Assembly: GCA_032622095.1 (NCBI GenBank)
Contig: CP136066.1
Location: 131,411,917 to 131,475,916, forward strand
Direction: 5' to 3'
DNA: 64,000 bases
DNA from: Siphonodentalium dalli
Lineage: Eukaryota > Mollusca > Scaphopoda > Gadilida > Siphonodentaliidae
The notes beneath the pieces were generated by a model. That model saw only the letters and a program-made list of their open reading frames with translations, was not told where the DNA came from and did no database searches. Positions within the stretch are counted from its first letter, which is position 1, and every line of letters starts with the position of its first letter. Shown here piece after piece: positions 1-12,690 of the stretch. The position numbers were made by a program, and so were the translations under genes.

Positions 1-576
1 TGGTAACTTAATTGCCAATTTATATATTGCTGAATGCTGTGCCAAACCTCAGCTTCTGGCAGGATTTATTGTAGCCTAGGTCAATATTATGAGTCATTAT
101 GAATGCTTTCGCAGATTGCTGTAGGTAGGGTAGGCACTACGTTCATGGCTGAACTAGATTTATTGTAGAATATTTGGCTAATAACAGCCTAGACTAGGCT
201 AGAGCTATGTATTAATAAAATACTTGAATACACCTTCCACATTAATTTAAGGTTTATTTTATACCACAGGACATACTACTTGGAAACAGTCATTTTAAAT
301 GTACTAGTGCCAGTACGGCAGTAGTGGTAGCAACTGTAAATAAACTGTTGAGTGTTTTGGCACTTGTACATCCATAATTCCATTGCAATTGAATATGTAC
401 TCCAGCTTGACTTAAGTCCAGTTCAGTCCAAATCCTAATTATAATAGTATTGTCAAATTCCACAGTGTGACAGTTGTAGTTGGTACATTTCATTATGTTG
501 TTATACACACTGTACGTAACTAAGTTGTAACATAGAGTTAGAGTGTTGTTGTGTTCCAACGTCCAGTACTGCAGTA
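1..576. other. non-coding, no gene seen
   Basis: AT-rich sequence with frequent stops in all frames. The small open frame on the minus strand at 290-559 has no recognisable motif and looks like chance. No splice-bounded exon was recognised. Confidence 0.5.
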
Positions 577-585
577 GTCACTTGC

Positions 586-1035
586 GCTAATGCCGAGTAA
601 TGGGGTCGTTGTCGTAACGTTTTATACATAAATGCACACCGTGTGCATTTATGTACATAAATCCACACCAGTCTCAGTCGGCGCGAGATTGAAACGTTAC
701 CGTAAATATAATTGCCGTTTGCTTCAATTCATAACTATTTTTCTTCCGAAGTTCTGATAAAGGCATTCTTTTATCACAATTATCGAAACTGCAATAAGAT
801 TGGTCATCGGTCGCATAATTTGCTTAGTATTAAACAAGGACGGAAAGAACTGCATGGTTGTTTGGTCGATGAACGGAAGAAAATAAACTTACAAAAAATA
901 TCAAAACGTGTGCATTTATGTAGAAAACACTACGACAATGACCCCTGTCACGCGAGACTGGTGTGCATTTATGTATACATAAATGCACACGGTGTGCATC
1001 TATGTATAAAACATTACGACAACGACCCCATTAGC
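586..1035. mobile_element. Mutator-like MITE with 9-bp target duplication
   Basis: The element is 450 bp and flanked by perfect 9-bp direct repeats GTCACTTGC at 577-585 and 1036-1044. Its ends are inverted repeats of roughly 90 bp; the left one (GCTAATG...GGGGTCGTTGTCG) has about 10 extra bases. Each arm contains its own palindrome around GCACACCGTGTGC. A 9-bp duplication with long terminal repeats is typical of Mutator-like elements, so that assignment is by structure only. The open frame at 712-1116 lies inside the element, encodes no transposase motif and is treated as fortuitous. Confidence 0.7.
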
Positions 1036-1044
1036 GTCACTTGC

Positions 1045-1600
1045 AAGTTGCAATTGACAACATTTGATCACTTGTGTTGTGGTTTTCTTCTTGTGAGAAT
1101 GTTCGCTGGTGTATAATCAGTCTGTGTGTGTTTAATCTCCGAGGTGTTGCCGCTAACAAAATTCAATCAAAATGTCAACAACAATGTGAATGTCAACATA
1201 CGTGTTCTGACCAATTAAGTTTGAATTCAGTAAGATGAAAAACTTTGTTCGCGTCATTTTATTAAGTACGAAAAGGTGCACTTAGCGCATGCGCGAAACG
1301 TAAATTTTACTTCCGTCACGAAAGGTCAGAGACGCAAGGCCAAGGACGTCGGCGACCCGCAGATTTGGTTTTCAGTATTTTGCAGGCCACGCGTAAACTG
1401 AGCTCCGAAAAAAAAAAGCAATTCTCATCAAAAAGCAGATTATAAATTTGTTAATGCTACGAATAAACATCTTACGATAGCAACGATGATCATATAATAC
1501 GACCAATGTGAACCAGAAGTGTAAAATATCGCGCCAATAGAAAAACGAGACGGCAAAAACTCAACCCTCGAAATAAGGTGACGCAAATCGGACGGACAAA
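1045..1600 (+). other. probable LINE 5' region
   Basis: There is no gene here. This stretch leads directly into the LINE ORF1 start at 1601 and is somewhat richer in CpG (for example GCATGCGCGAAACG near 1288) than its surroundings. It may be the 5' UTR/promoter of the LINE, but no defined 5' end was found. Confidence 0.3.
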
Positions 1601-2425
1601 ATGTCAGTCGTCGAAACCAGATCGAACAAACAAGAACAGGACAAACTCCAGAATTTTTATAAATGTAAAATCTTTGATGACATTACTAAATGTTTTGTTC
1701 AACTTCACCAATTAAATAGGGGGAGGTTGGACAATGTTGAGAAAACAGTAAATGAATTATCTGGAAAAGTGAAAAATATTGAAATAACTTCTAAGGATAC
1801 AACCGAATAACTCAAGTCATTACAAGAGGAAACAAATATTTTCAAGGAAAAATTTGACACTCAGGACAGTACCTTCGAGGAAATCAAGAGCAGCATCGAG
1901 TTTGTTCATGATGAACTGAAAGAAAAGTTGGTGGATCCAAATCCGGTAGAAAACAGACTAGAAAAAATGGAAGGATCACTGCAGACTCTATCGAAGAAGT
2001 TAGAAGACTTGGAGAAATCCCACACCAAACTGGATTTATGGGGCCGCAAGTGGAATCTTGTGATACGAGGTATAGCAGGCAGCAGAACAGAACAAGTGAA
2101 TGTTACATCTAGAAAGGTGATTAACTTTTTTGGATCAGAGCTGAAAATTTCAGAGGAACGAGTAGCAGACATGTTCTTTGCTGCTTGTCACAGACTCCCG
2201 ACAGGTAAAGACGAAGCCCCAGATATCATTGTTCGCTTTCTGTCTCTTCCGGATAGAGACCTGGTGTTAAACCAAGCAAAGAAATTACGAGCAGGATCAT
2301 CTTTGGGAGTTTCAGTAGACTTACCACCTAGTCTCTCAAAATTGAGAGGAGAGCTATTGAGAAAGAGATCGGAAATGCCAGACGAGGAGAAGAAAATGAC
2401 AAAAGTACTTTATCTAAAGAGTTAA
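1601..2425 (+). pseudogene. LINE ORF1 (L1-like nucleic-acid chaperone), broken
   Basis: The frame opens at ATG 1601 and runs for 275 codons, broken by one in-frame TAA at 1808-1810. The same frame continues on both sides, so this is a point nonsense change. The first half (about residues 30-135) is heptad-rich and charged (VENRLEKMEGSLQTL, KKLEDLEKSHTKLD), consistent with the trimerising coiled coil of L1-type ORF1 proteins. The second half begins LWGRKWNLVIRGI and continues through VADMFFAACHRLP and PDIIVRFLSLPDRDLVL, matching the RRM-like and C-terminal domain layout of L1/Tx1 ORF1p. A frameshift near 2420 probably removes the last basic residues (similar codons continue in another frame to about 2515). 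The protein would bind LINE RNA. Family assignment is by motif recognition. Confidence 0.7.
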
Positions 2426-4470
2426 CCTTTTGTGAAACTTGTAAAAAAAACAACAAAAGAAGCAAGACTGAGAGAGTTTGTGAAAATAAAAACAGTGAAG
2501 TGTATACAAAAATAAGAAAAAATGGAATTTTGGAGTGATATTGATGACAGTTGATTATGAGTTGAGTTACTTTGTCATGCCCACATCTGGTTGGGGGAGG
2601 TACGGTGACGGGGTTTGGGTGGCGATTCCCATGTTGGTTTTTGGTGCAACGTTTGTCTCATGAAACATCTTTTCACAAGTAATGAAGTATACAATAAATA
2701 CATCATGGTGTACAAATAGCTAGAGCTATTCTCTGGCAGATATGCATGGTTGCATTCAAATCAACCTTCACATTTCATAAAAACTCGTTGAAAAGAGTAA
2801 TTTTCAAAATGGCTATGTGTTTACATTTGCACACAAAAAAAACATAATCAAAACTCTATCTTCTCTGATCTATGCAATCATTGAAATCGTACAATAATGC
2901 TCTTTTGTCAGGTAAATGTGACATCGAGAATAGGGCGTGGGAGTCTCCATTCGGGTTTGGTCGCTGTACATCCCTCTTAAGGGTTCATTCAAACTGGTGG
3001 AAGAACCACAATTTTGGCTGCACTAGAACAACCGTGGGCTTGATATGATTTATACATTCATATATTTATGCATTGCCACATATAGCAGATCAATTAAAAT
3101 GTAATTATAATTTATATAGTTAGACATAAAGGCATCAGTTGGTAATGTTTTTTAATATATAAGTTGGGGTTCCCTCGCCTACATGTACATGTTTTAAGGG
3201 TTACAGTTACTACATAATTCAAGAACAGAATTACATGCACCCGTACATGTACCTTTTTGAAAGCACTAACAGCTTTGGGTGAGACCTTGATTTATATGGT
3301 ACATTTTCACTTTATGGTATAACAAAATATATATATATACACAGGTACATGTGCCTGCTGATAGTAAGTACATGTACATGTGTATGATTTTCTTCACAAT
3401 AATATGTAGTTTGGAAGAGTATCACATGTCTTTAATCATCCAGTAATAGTATTATATATAAAGCATATAACACTAGTACATAGTACTGTTAAAAGTAATT
3501 TACTGTGGGTTCAGGTAAATACAATATATGGGTAATTTAGGTCCATTTGAAATAACAATGGTGACCGGAATATAACTAGGTTTTTTACATTTAGTTACGG
3601 TAAGCTATATTCATAGAAGTTGCAAAAAGTATGTATTATTTATATCGCGACATTTTAGAATTAAAATAGTTGCTATTATTATTATTTTTAACCATTTATT
3701 AGAGGAAATTTGGCACATTTTTCGTACTAAAATTAAATTTCTCCAATCCTATGAATGAGTTGTTTTGGAGTGCTTAAATCTCTACTCCGTATTTGAAGAA
3801 CAAGACAACATGTTTTCATTAATAAAATTTTATGAAGAATAATCTAACTCAAATTTGATACACCCATTGGAATAACTAAAATATGGTTTTAAGATGTAAT
3901 CAGTATGTCAGTTTGCCTGTCATGATGTAGCTTAATAAGAGTAGGACAAAGAGAAAGAGGTTCAGGGACATACCGGTAGCTATCAAATGAAACTGTCTGA
4001 TTTTGGAGTATTCCCTATTTACTAGTAGCACTAGTAATTAATATCACCTCAGTTGATACAGAGGCAAAAGTGTTGACTGGACAAGAAAGGCTCCAATAAA
4101 AAAAAAATCAAACAAAATACATATACTTTTGGCATTTAAAGCCTAACATAAATTATATATATAAATGATCATACATCAAGTGAAATGTGGAGAGATTCTA
4201 TTTCATAATTATTACCAAGTAGGAGCTCGGGCAGCATAATCATGAGATATGTGGAAACATGCAACAATATGACCAAAATCAGACCATTTCTCATGTTGTT
4301 AGCTAGCCGCTGGAGGTTCGTTGTTAACATTTTTGTTAAAATTAAAATGTGGACCTTGTTTGTATTTCTCATCTTTACTTGTGCATCCATGTATTTTTGT
4401 GATGTATTTGAATTCATCCTATGTATGTATATTATTGTGATTGTGCAAATAACCAAATTCCCCTTCTATT
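2426..4470. other. inter-ORF spacer, no gene
   Basis: About 2 kb lies between LINE ORF1 and ORF2. It is AT-rich, with a TA microsatellite near 3332 and several ACATGTAC runs. The overlapping small frames at 4169-4484 on both strands have no motif. It may include a diverged insertion, but no terminal repeats were found. Confidence 0.4.
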
Positions 4471-7400
4471 ATGATAATGGATAATATATCCATAGGTGCA
4501 TTGAATTGTCGTACGTTGGCTTCAGATCAAATAAAACGTCGGGACTTCTTTAATAGATGTAGGGAAAAAATTGATATCACAATGCTCATAGATACACATT
4601 CAAGTAAAGAGACTGAAAAACGGTGGCGTATAGAATGGGGTTATGAAGCAATTTTCTCATCACTATCAAGTGCTAAAAGAGTGCGATCCTCTTTAGAAAT
4701 ACTATCCAGTACAAGATACATAAAACAATAGTGGATGAAGAAGGTAATTTCATTATTCTTGATTTATCTATTCAGAATCAGAGATTAAGTCTTTGTGCTG
4801 TATATGGCCCAAATGATGATAAGCCAAGCTTCTTTGAAAATTTCTTCGAACAGATTGATGGTTTGGAAAATATATCTATAATTATTGCTGGTGACTGGAA
4901 TGTACCCCAAGATTACTCAATTGATACTGTTCGATATAAACATAGGAATAACCTTAAATCAAATGGAAAAAATTAAATTCTGGCAAAACAGGTTAGATAT
5001 AGCTGGAGAGGTCCAGGAAATAAAATGGATCGTCTAGATTATTTCCTGGCCTCATCTGATCTTCAGCCATTTATTAAAAACTCGGAAATACTGTTGAACT
5101 ATAAATCTGACCATAGTCCAGTTAGCCTGAGTCTACAATTTGTGAGTCATCTTAGAGGCTGGGGTACATGGAAATTCAATAATAGTTAAGAAGTATGTCG
5201 AGTCAGTTAAAACAACAATTGCAGACACAGTCAACCAATATACATGTAATAGCAATAATACAAACACAGTTATTGGCGAAGAGAACTGTTTTACAATTAA
5301 CCATAAACTATTTTGGGAAACTTTAAAAATCATGATTCGCGGACAGACTATAGCCTACTCTTCAATATTGAAAAAAGAAAGAGATAACTTAGAAAAAAAA
5401 CTTAGAGCTTAAACTTTTGAAGGCAAAATGGAAAGTAGAAGGGGAGAAATCAACTAAATACTTTTGCAATTTGGAAAAAAGAAGCTACACTGAGAAAAGC
5501 ATACCGAGATTAATAAAAAGCGATGGGTCTGAAACAAGCAATTTATCAGAAATTGCTAACAGAACGAAAACATTCCTGCCTAAGCTGATCTCAGACTCCC
5601 AATTAGGATTTCTAGCAGGACGATATATTGGTGAATCAACCCGTCTCATTTTCGACCTAATGGATAAATGCGAACAGAACAACATACCTGGCTTATTAAC
5701 CATCATCGATTTTGAAAAAGCTTTTGATTCTTTGGAATGGAGTTACATGAAAAAATGTTTGAAATTCTTTAAATTCGGTCCAGATATTATTAGTTGGGTT
5801 AAAACATTCTACACAAACAGTTTTAGTTATATTATTAACAATGGGAATTTATCCGAAAGATTAGATATACACAGGGGTGTGAGACAGGGAGGCCCTTTAT
5901 CACCGTATCTGTTCATCCTGGCTGTGGAGACTCTTAGCGCATCAATTAAACACAACCCAGACATAAAAGGTATAAAATCAATGGATCAGAATTCGTAATA
6001 TCACAATATGCAGATGATATGACCCTGTTCCTTGGGGATGACTCACAATCCTTGAACGAAGCGTTTAATACAATTCGAAAATTCTCACAAATATCAGGTA
6101 TAAAGGCTAATTTTGAAAAAAAACACAAGTATTATGGATTGGATCGAAACGGGGCTGTGCTGAAAAAAATACGAACAGAAGAACCTGTTATATGGAACAA
6201 TTCAAACTCTGTAACTATTCTTGGTATAGAATTTAATCTGTTCAATGAAAACTATATTGAAAACAACTACCGGACAAAATTGCAAAAACTGGAAAATCTT
6301 CTGAATGACTGGTCTTTCAGGCAGTTATCTCTCATTGGAAAAACAACTGTAATAAAGACCCTAGCACTTCCTATGCCAACACATTGTCTATCAGTATTAC
6401 CTCCCCCCTCCAGAGATACCACAGAAAAAATACAGCAAGCTTTCTTTCGCTTTCTGTGGTCGGGAAAAAATGATAAAATAAAACGCAAAGTTATTATCAA
6501 TCGTATTGAGGATGGTGGTTTGAAGTTTCCCCATCTAGAGTCTTTCTCCAATGCTTTGAAAATATCCTGGGTGAAAAAATTACTTGATCCATCCAACCTG
6601 GCAAGCTGGAAAATTATTATCATGGATGATTTGGAGCCATTTGGTGGCAATAAAATTTGGCATCTTCACACTGAATCCTTAAATGTTTTGGGGAAAAAGG
6701 TGATCCCTTTTTTGGAAAAGTGTTTGATATGCTTGGAGTCTAGTGAACCAAAATCTCAGCACAGCCCCGGAAGATATCCTATCCCAACCGATTAATTTAA
6801 ATAAACATATCATAGTGGACAGACATATGTTCATTAATAAAGAGTGGATAAAGAATAATATATTCTTTATAAATGATCTTATGAAAGATGACTCAGGATT
6901 CCTGGACTATGGTGAATTTTGTTGTAAATATAATTTACGCACTCCATTTACATATTAACAGGGACTTTTGAATGCAATACCATCTCAATGGAGAACATGT
7001 GTGAGGGGAAATAGGAAACTTAATCTGATAAAAAAATCAAAAATAGATAAGTTGGAAAACTTGACAAAAACCTGTAAAACATTTTATCCCATATTTCTGG
7101 AAAATATTGTTGAACAACCAACCCATATTCAAAACAAATGGGCAAAAAGATTAGGAAAACCCATTAGTGGTTTGAATTGGAGTGAAATCTATAAACATCC
7201 GTACCAAATTACAGATGATACAGGGTTACTTAATTTCCAATTTAAGATCAATCATGATATACTGTATACAAATTCGAAACTATTCAAGTGCAAACTATCA
7301 GAAACAGAACTTTGCACCTTCTGTGGAAACTCAAGAGAAACAGTTCTACATCTCTTCTATGAATGTTCCATTTCAAAAACTGTATTGCTTCAATTTCAAC

Positions 7401-7699
7401 AGCTACTCAAAGAAAAATGTGCATTTTCAATAGATCTCACCCCAGAATATACTGTGCTTGGAATGGGAGACACAGAAGCAACCATATTTGAAATATTGGA
7501 TATTTGTATATTACTTTATAGAAAATATATATATTTATGTAAAATGAGGAAAAACAATCCTACTTTAACTGGCCTCATTGAACATCTTAAATACTATCAA
7601 AACATTGAATGTCTCAGTACAAGTCACTTGGAAGTCAGTAGGGCTCATCATCTTAAAACAAGATGGGAAGACTTGAAACCATTGTTAACATATCAATAA
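4471..7699 (+). pseudogene. LINE ORF2 (endonuclease-reverse transcriptase), broken
   Basis: The start is ATG 4471 (MIMDNISIGALNCRTL). The AP-endonuclease domain is split over frames at 4471-4731, 4731-4976 and about 4980-5130, with IIAGDWN, RLDYFLAS and SDHSPVSL motifs. RT motifs follow: QLGFLAGRYIGESTRLIFDL, IDFEKAFDSLEW, GVRQGGPLSPYLF and, after a frameshift near 5975, QYADDMTLFLGDD. The C-terminal region has CTFCGNSRETVLHLFYEC, a zf-RVT-like motif. There is an apparent internal deletion near 5570, where sequence upstream of RT joins LPKLISDSQ without the usual first RT blocks. Further frameshifts or stops occur near 5160-5415, 5998, 6790 and 6956. L1/Tx1 affiliation rests on endonuclease and RT style. 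The intact protein would nick target DNA and copy its own RNA there. Confidence 0.8.
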
Positions 7700-8865
7700 G
7701 TTAACAGAAAACTGGAAAAAAAAATTGTTTACATTACCATCAATTCCAAAATCAACTAAATGTTTTTGTATAACAATTGTAGGGATGAAGATAAATGTAA
7801 TTCACATGTACTCTCCACTGAGATGGAAGGCCCCCTCCACCCCACGGCAATAATATATCAATAAACTAAACATTTATTTGTTTACTATAATTGTAAAAAG
7901 TTTGGTACAAAAGCAATAATATATCAAACATACAATCTATACTTTATGTTCAATAGAATAATCAACCATCATAATATATATTGACATTGACCCTGTAGAC
8001 GGGTCCTACTAAACAACGAACACAAACGAACACAGACGAACACAAACGAACACAGGTCCAACGAGAGACCGATCACGATCGGCAGATGTTTAACCCATAC
8101 CTTGGCGATACCGATTAGCTATAACTGATAATTGGTCAAAGATATGATCACAGTGATACACATATCAGTACCTAACTTAAAATCAAAAGCTCAAATTATT
8201 TGTCTTAAGAAGAGGTTAAGGTAATTGGGGTGGGGAGGAGTCGTTTTAAATCTCATAACTCTGTCCCTATTCAACCAATGACCTCTCATTGTGAGATCCA
8301 ATTGTTTAGCCATTAATCAATTTGACAGATAGGACAAACAATTATCCAGCCAGCAGGTTCATCTTTACCTTCATACAACCACCCCCTAGAGCTATGTAAC
8401 ATATGTCACCACTCAATTAATAACAGATTTCACTTGGAATGACATCTATTAAAGGTATTCGCATGTGCTCTGGATATTGGATGTTCACATGGCAATTTAT
8501 TGATATCATTATATTACATGCAACTATTTTTTTTTTTTAACTCAATAATTTTTTTTATTATTATAAAAGTTTTTAAATATTTTTTATGTTAAATCGAGCG
8601 AGGAAATTCAATCTAAACAAATATGAAAAATCAAAATTTTAAATTTAAAAAAAAGAAAGAAGGGTCATAACTGCTTTAAGATAAATCGGATCGAACTCAT
8701 ATTCACTCGAACTGTATTTTGGGATGAGAAACCTATACACAAAATTTGGTTCCGATCAAATAGAAAATGTTAGAGATATCACATTATGCCTAAAGTGTCT
8801 AAGAACTGACAGACAGACAGATAGAGACGGACGGACAGACGAGTGGTCAATCTGGACATTGACAC

Positions 8866-8898
8866 TATGTGTACCATACTATGGTATAGGTACACATA
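8866..8898. repeat. hairpin, internal pearl-like 3' end
   Basis: Imperfect palindrome with arms TATGTGTACCATAC and its complement, following short GACGGACGGACAGACG repeats at about 8810-8842. It is nearly the same as the hairpin at 11499-11530 and marks another element terminus. Confidence 0.6.
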
Positions 8899-9466
8899 AA
8901 CAGTTTTATCTCATGCAGAGTACAGGAAAAATACATCAAACTGGTGTGCCCCTTTAATATTTCAATTCACATTTGTAAACAATTGAAATCAATGTCGAAA
9001 AAGCTTTTGATTAATATATAGATAAAACAAACTAGACCTACAGTTCTAAGAGTGTTATGAACAATTATTTTGTTCCCATAGACTGATACAGAGCTCTCGT
9101 TTTTTAAAGTTTGAAAATCAAAGTTGTCTTCCCATGCAACCAACAAAATTCCAATGGTAATGCTTTTAAACAATGAAACCAGATTATGCCTTTAAGGTGA
9201 AATTTAAATAACCATGAATATAAAATATAAACATTCCACCTATGATATGGCCAGAGATACTTATAGAGTATAAAGTATATCTGATATAGCCAACACAACT
9301 CCTAGCAGTTAATTAACTCAATACCAGTACAAGAGAGAGAGAACTTCATGGCATTGTAACTGGATAGTATCTCTTGTCTCCATAGCATTGTGAAACTGAT
9401 TTATTAGATATTATCTAGACAGTGCCACCTGTGTATCTTTGATATATTTTAGCGATGAATAAAATA

Positions 9467-9765
9467 ATCAAAGGGCCATAACTCCAGTAAATAGTACCGG
9501 ATCAAACCCATATTCGAACTCGATCTGTATTTTGAGTTGAGAAACTCACATACAAAATTTGGTTCCTATCAGTTGAAAACTTGTTGAATTATCGAAGCAT
9601 TCATGAATTCTATGTCAAAGGGCCATAACTCCATTAAAAAATATCGAATCAAACCCATATTCGAACTCGATATGTATTTTGAGTTGAGCAACTCACATAC
9701 CAAATTTGGTTATGGTCAGATAATTTCTTTTTGAGTTATGGCAGCATGCATAAATTCTAAGTTGA
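9467..9765 (+). repeat. two tandem CCATAACTC-type units
   Basis: Two units of about 141 bp each start with AAAGGGCCATAACTCC, followed by a conserved block around CATATTCGAACTCGAT and CTCACATAC(C/A)AAATTTGGTT. A single related unit lies at about 10827-10960. This family recurs at 8640-8780, 29020-29220 and, as 160-bp tandem arrays, at 56030-56690 and 57975-58635. Confidence 0.75.
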
Positions 9766-11118
9766 AACATAGCAGCTCTATTACAATTACCAACAGGACA
9801 TTCATTGCCATTTTATATTGGTCTATATATTTATAAAATAGAAACTCATAAAAATTATGCAATCTTCATCATAAATTTTTTTTTGGAACATGAACATATT
9901 TGGGCATACCTCCCGCAAAAATCTCACGGATTGACATTTTCAAAACTTAACAGGTCTGGTATAGACCTTGATATTAAATATGATTGATAATGGTTGGATA
10001 TAAAATATTTTAACACAGAATTATCAGATAACTAAAGGAGAGATATGAGAAGGGTCAAATTGAAAATATTAGAGTCATAACATTGGATTGCGTACAGTAT
10101 ACATGTACCTATGGTTAATTTTATTCTAAGCTGATCATTGGAAAGATACAATGTCTGTAACAGCAGAAATATTCAAGAATACCAGAACCATTATTATTAT
10201 CCTGCAGCCCAAATGCAATAGAGGGAATTTCAAACCAAGATATTTCCTCAAATGATGAATATTCAATTGGTGGCTTATAGAAATTCTTAGTGAACCTGGC
10301 CCAAGGCGAAAGAGATAATTTAAAATCTGCCTATCAGATATCATGTGTCTATGGAATAGGTTAATTTTAATCATGAAATACATGCAAGTGAAAAGTGGAT
10401 CACAATCAACCTGGACATAGAATAGGAGAATGAACATATAATGTGTGGAGAGGGTTAATCATTTCCAATGACATCATATGATGGAACTAATGTGTGGATT
10501 AATTTTTTTCTCAAGATAAGACAACAGTGTCTCTGTAAACAACAATTCTCTAAACAGCCATGCTCCAGAACATCCTTCAGATGGACAATGGACTATTTGT
10601 ATTAATGCCACGAACATGTTTCAACAGGTTGGGTTAAATTACTATTGCACACAAACTGGAGTAAATTATCATCAATCACTGTCAGCCTCTGGGAGCAGCA
10701 GTGGTTTGGCAAAGAGTATCCAGTGTCATTTTCTGATTCCAATAATGCAGAAGATTACTGTGTAAAGTTGTTTGTCTTAAATTCTCACAGGGCATATACA
10801 ATAGGTAGTAAATTACTTGAATTATAAAGGGCCATAACTCTGTTAAAATATACCGGATCAAACTCAAATTCGAACCTGATCTGTATTTCGGGGTGAGGAC
10901 CACATGTACCAATTTTGGTGTAGATCAGATGAAAAATGTTTTGAGTCATAGCAGCTTGCATGAGTACTAAGTAAACATAAGAGTGAAAAGGGTTAACAAA
11001 ACGATACCAAAATCGATACAGATAAAGAACGTGCTAACAAAGACCTAGGTAAGAAATATGAGGCAGATCATAAGCAAATTGTTTGACTTAGATGCATCAG
11101 ATAGAATTTGTGAGTGGG

Positions 11119-11530
11119 GTTAATTATTTTCTAAATCGATCAACTGATCGATACCAAAAACTATACAGGTGAGGGGTGTGTCATCATAAACCTACATTTT
11201 AAATATGAACACAATCGGACAAAAAACACTTGGGTTATTGCATCGGATAGCACATGCCCATGTGTGGATGCAAAGTGTTAATAATTTCTAAACCGATCAA
11301 CCGATCGATACCAAAAACTATACAGGTGAGGGGTGTGTCATTGTAAACATGCACATAAAATTTGAACATGATCCGATAAAAGATACTCCAGTAATCGAAT
11401 CGGATAGCAAATGTCTACGGACAGACGGACGGACGGACAGACGGACAGACGGACAGACGGACGGACGAACGACGGATGGTTGATCCGGACGTCAGCATTA
11501 TGTGTACCATACATGGTATGGGTACACATA
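11119..11530 (+). repeat. 158-bp tandem repeats, ACGG microsatellite and end hairpin
   Basis: Two clear units (from 11119 and 11277) share CGATACCAAAAACTATACAG and GGGGTGTGTCAT. The degenerate ACGG/ACAG tract runs about 11419-11475, and the palindrome TATGTGTACC...GGGTACACATA is at 11499-11530. Together they form the 3' module of a pearl-like element. Confidence 0.75.
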
Positions 11531-12567
11531 AAAAGCGGAGTAGAAGGGTGAAATTTGGTTTGTGTGTGCGCGTGTGTCCATTCTATGTGTATGTGGTGTT
11601 ATTTCCAACTTTGATGATTTATTTTTTGAGTTATTAGCATTATTTGAATACAAAACTACTAAACAACGAACACAAACGAACATAAGATTAGCGGCAGTGC
11701 AGAGGCTACCATGCATGCAGGTGTTAATTAACTACGGCTTACTCTGTCTCCTTGTTTTTACTGCAAGATGATTGTCAATTTTATCACTGATGGCAATAAA
11801 AACACGGGGAAACATCATAGGTCGGCGTTTTAATGCATAGCTAACAAAACATTTGAGTGAATGTGAGTGAGTCATTGTTGTCAGTCTCTGAGATGACTAT
11901 ATATTTTTTCTCAGTCTCGGAGATCACTCTGGTAAATGCTATTTCTGCTTGCTTTCCTGATACACGCATCGTAATTTAAGTAAAACAGACAGTGATCAAA
12001 CTGTCAATAAGATGGAAAAGTATTCAATAGCGAGAGCGGCTTGGTAACAATAGAAAACAAAATCATTTATGACGAAATACAGACAGACATAATTGACAAA
12101 TATATGTGACAACAGACGATACCTTACATTTATGGAAGACTAAAGACGAAAGTTTTCAATGCTAGAAAAAAAAATTCAACAATTCCGAAATGTTGGACAA
12201 ATAACAATTATGAAAGCATTAAAGGTGCGGGAGTCCTTGGCAGTGGGTATATGCTGTGAAAATATTTCCAACGGTCAACAACCGACACAAAAAGTTAAAT
12301 GTAGACAGACTTTGTCCGTATACAAATAAGAAATATCGCATAAACAGACTAATGCGAAGACTTCTTAATTTTGTGAGTGACAATTCCAAATTCCAAACTT
12401 CAACTGACGACAATTAACTATACCCAAAACTAGCTACCGCTCTCGCAAAAAAACCTGGACCAAAAAAAGGAAAGAGTGAAGGCATCAAAAACCAAGACCT
12501 TCACCAATAAACGACAGAAAGTTAGCATATAGTATGCAAATATAAATAGAAGATCTCACATGAGTTT

Positions 12568-12690
12568 CTATTTTATACGGAATTTATCAACCGAGTTCAC
12601 TAAATTCGATTTGAGCCGTGGTTTACCGAGGCTCAAATAGAATTTAGTGGACGAGGTTGATAAATTACGTATAAAATAGAACGAGTTTGA
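12568..12690. repeat. imperfect palindrome
   Basis: Arms around TTTATCAACCGAGTTCACTA and its complement (TAGTGGACGAGGTTGATAAA) enclose GATTTGAGCC...GGCTCAAAT. The whole could fold into a hairpin of about 120 nt. It lies inside the non-coding core of the 8001-13459 element and may be an older palindromic MITE. Confidence 0.6.

Larger units (their letters stand above)
1601..7890 (+). mobile_element. decayed L1/Tx1-type LINE
   Basis: A two-ORF non-LTR retrotransposon reads left to right: an ORF1 with coiled coil and RRM-like region, a spacer of about 2 kb, then an ORF2 with endonuclease, reverse transcriptase and a C-terminal zinc-finger-like motif. The 3' end is placed near 7890 after an A/T-rich tail and just before the unrelated TIR element at 8001. 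Multiple frameshifts, stops and an internal RT deletion show that this copy is dead. The unusually long inter-ORF spacer could hide another insertion. The 5' boundary is uncertain and may lie between 1045 and 1600. Confidence 0.7.
8059..11528 (+). mobile_element. pearl-like (putative Helitron-related) insertion
   Basis: This block interrupts the left arm of the surrounding TIR element exactly between aggtc and taaaaagcgg, which are adjacent in the intact right arm, and no target duplication is visible. Toward its right end it has tandem units of about 158 bp (starting 11119 and 11277, a diverged one near 10990), then a degenerate ACGG/ACAG microsatellite (about 11419-11475), then a terminal hairpin (11499-11530). 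This order of core repeats, ACGG microsatellite and hairpin end is that of bivalve pearl elements, regarded as Helitron-like non-autonomous elements. A second hairpin end at 8866-8898, also preceded by ACGG-type repeats, suggests two nested or tandem copies. Canonical TC and CTRR ends are not obvious. Confidence 0.65.

Noticed and set aside
712-1116. 134-codon plus-strand frame
   Set aside because: Lies across the terminal repeats of a Mutator-like MITE and contains the palindromic TIR sequence; no protein motif.
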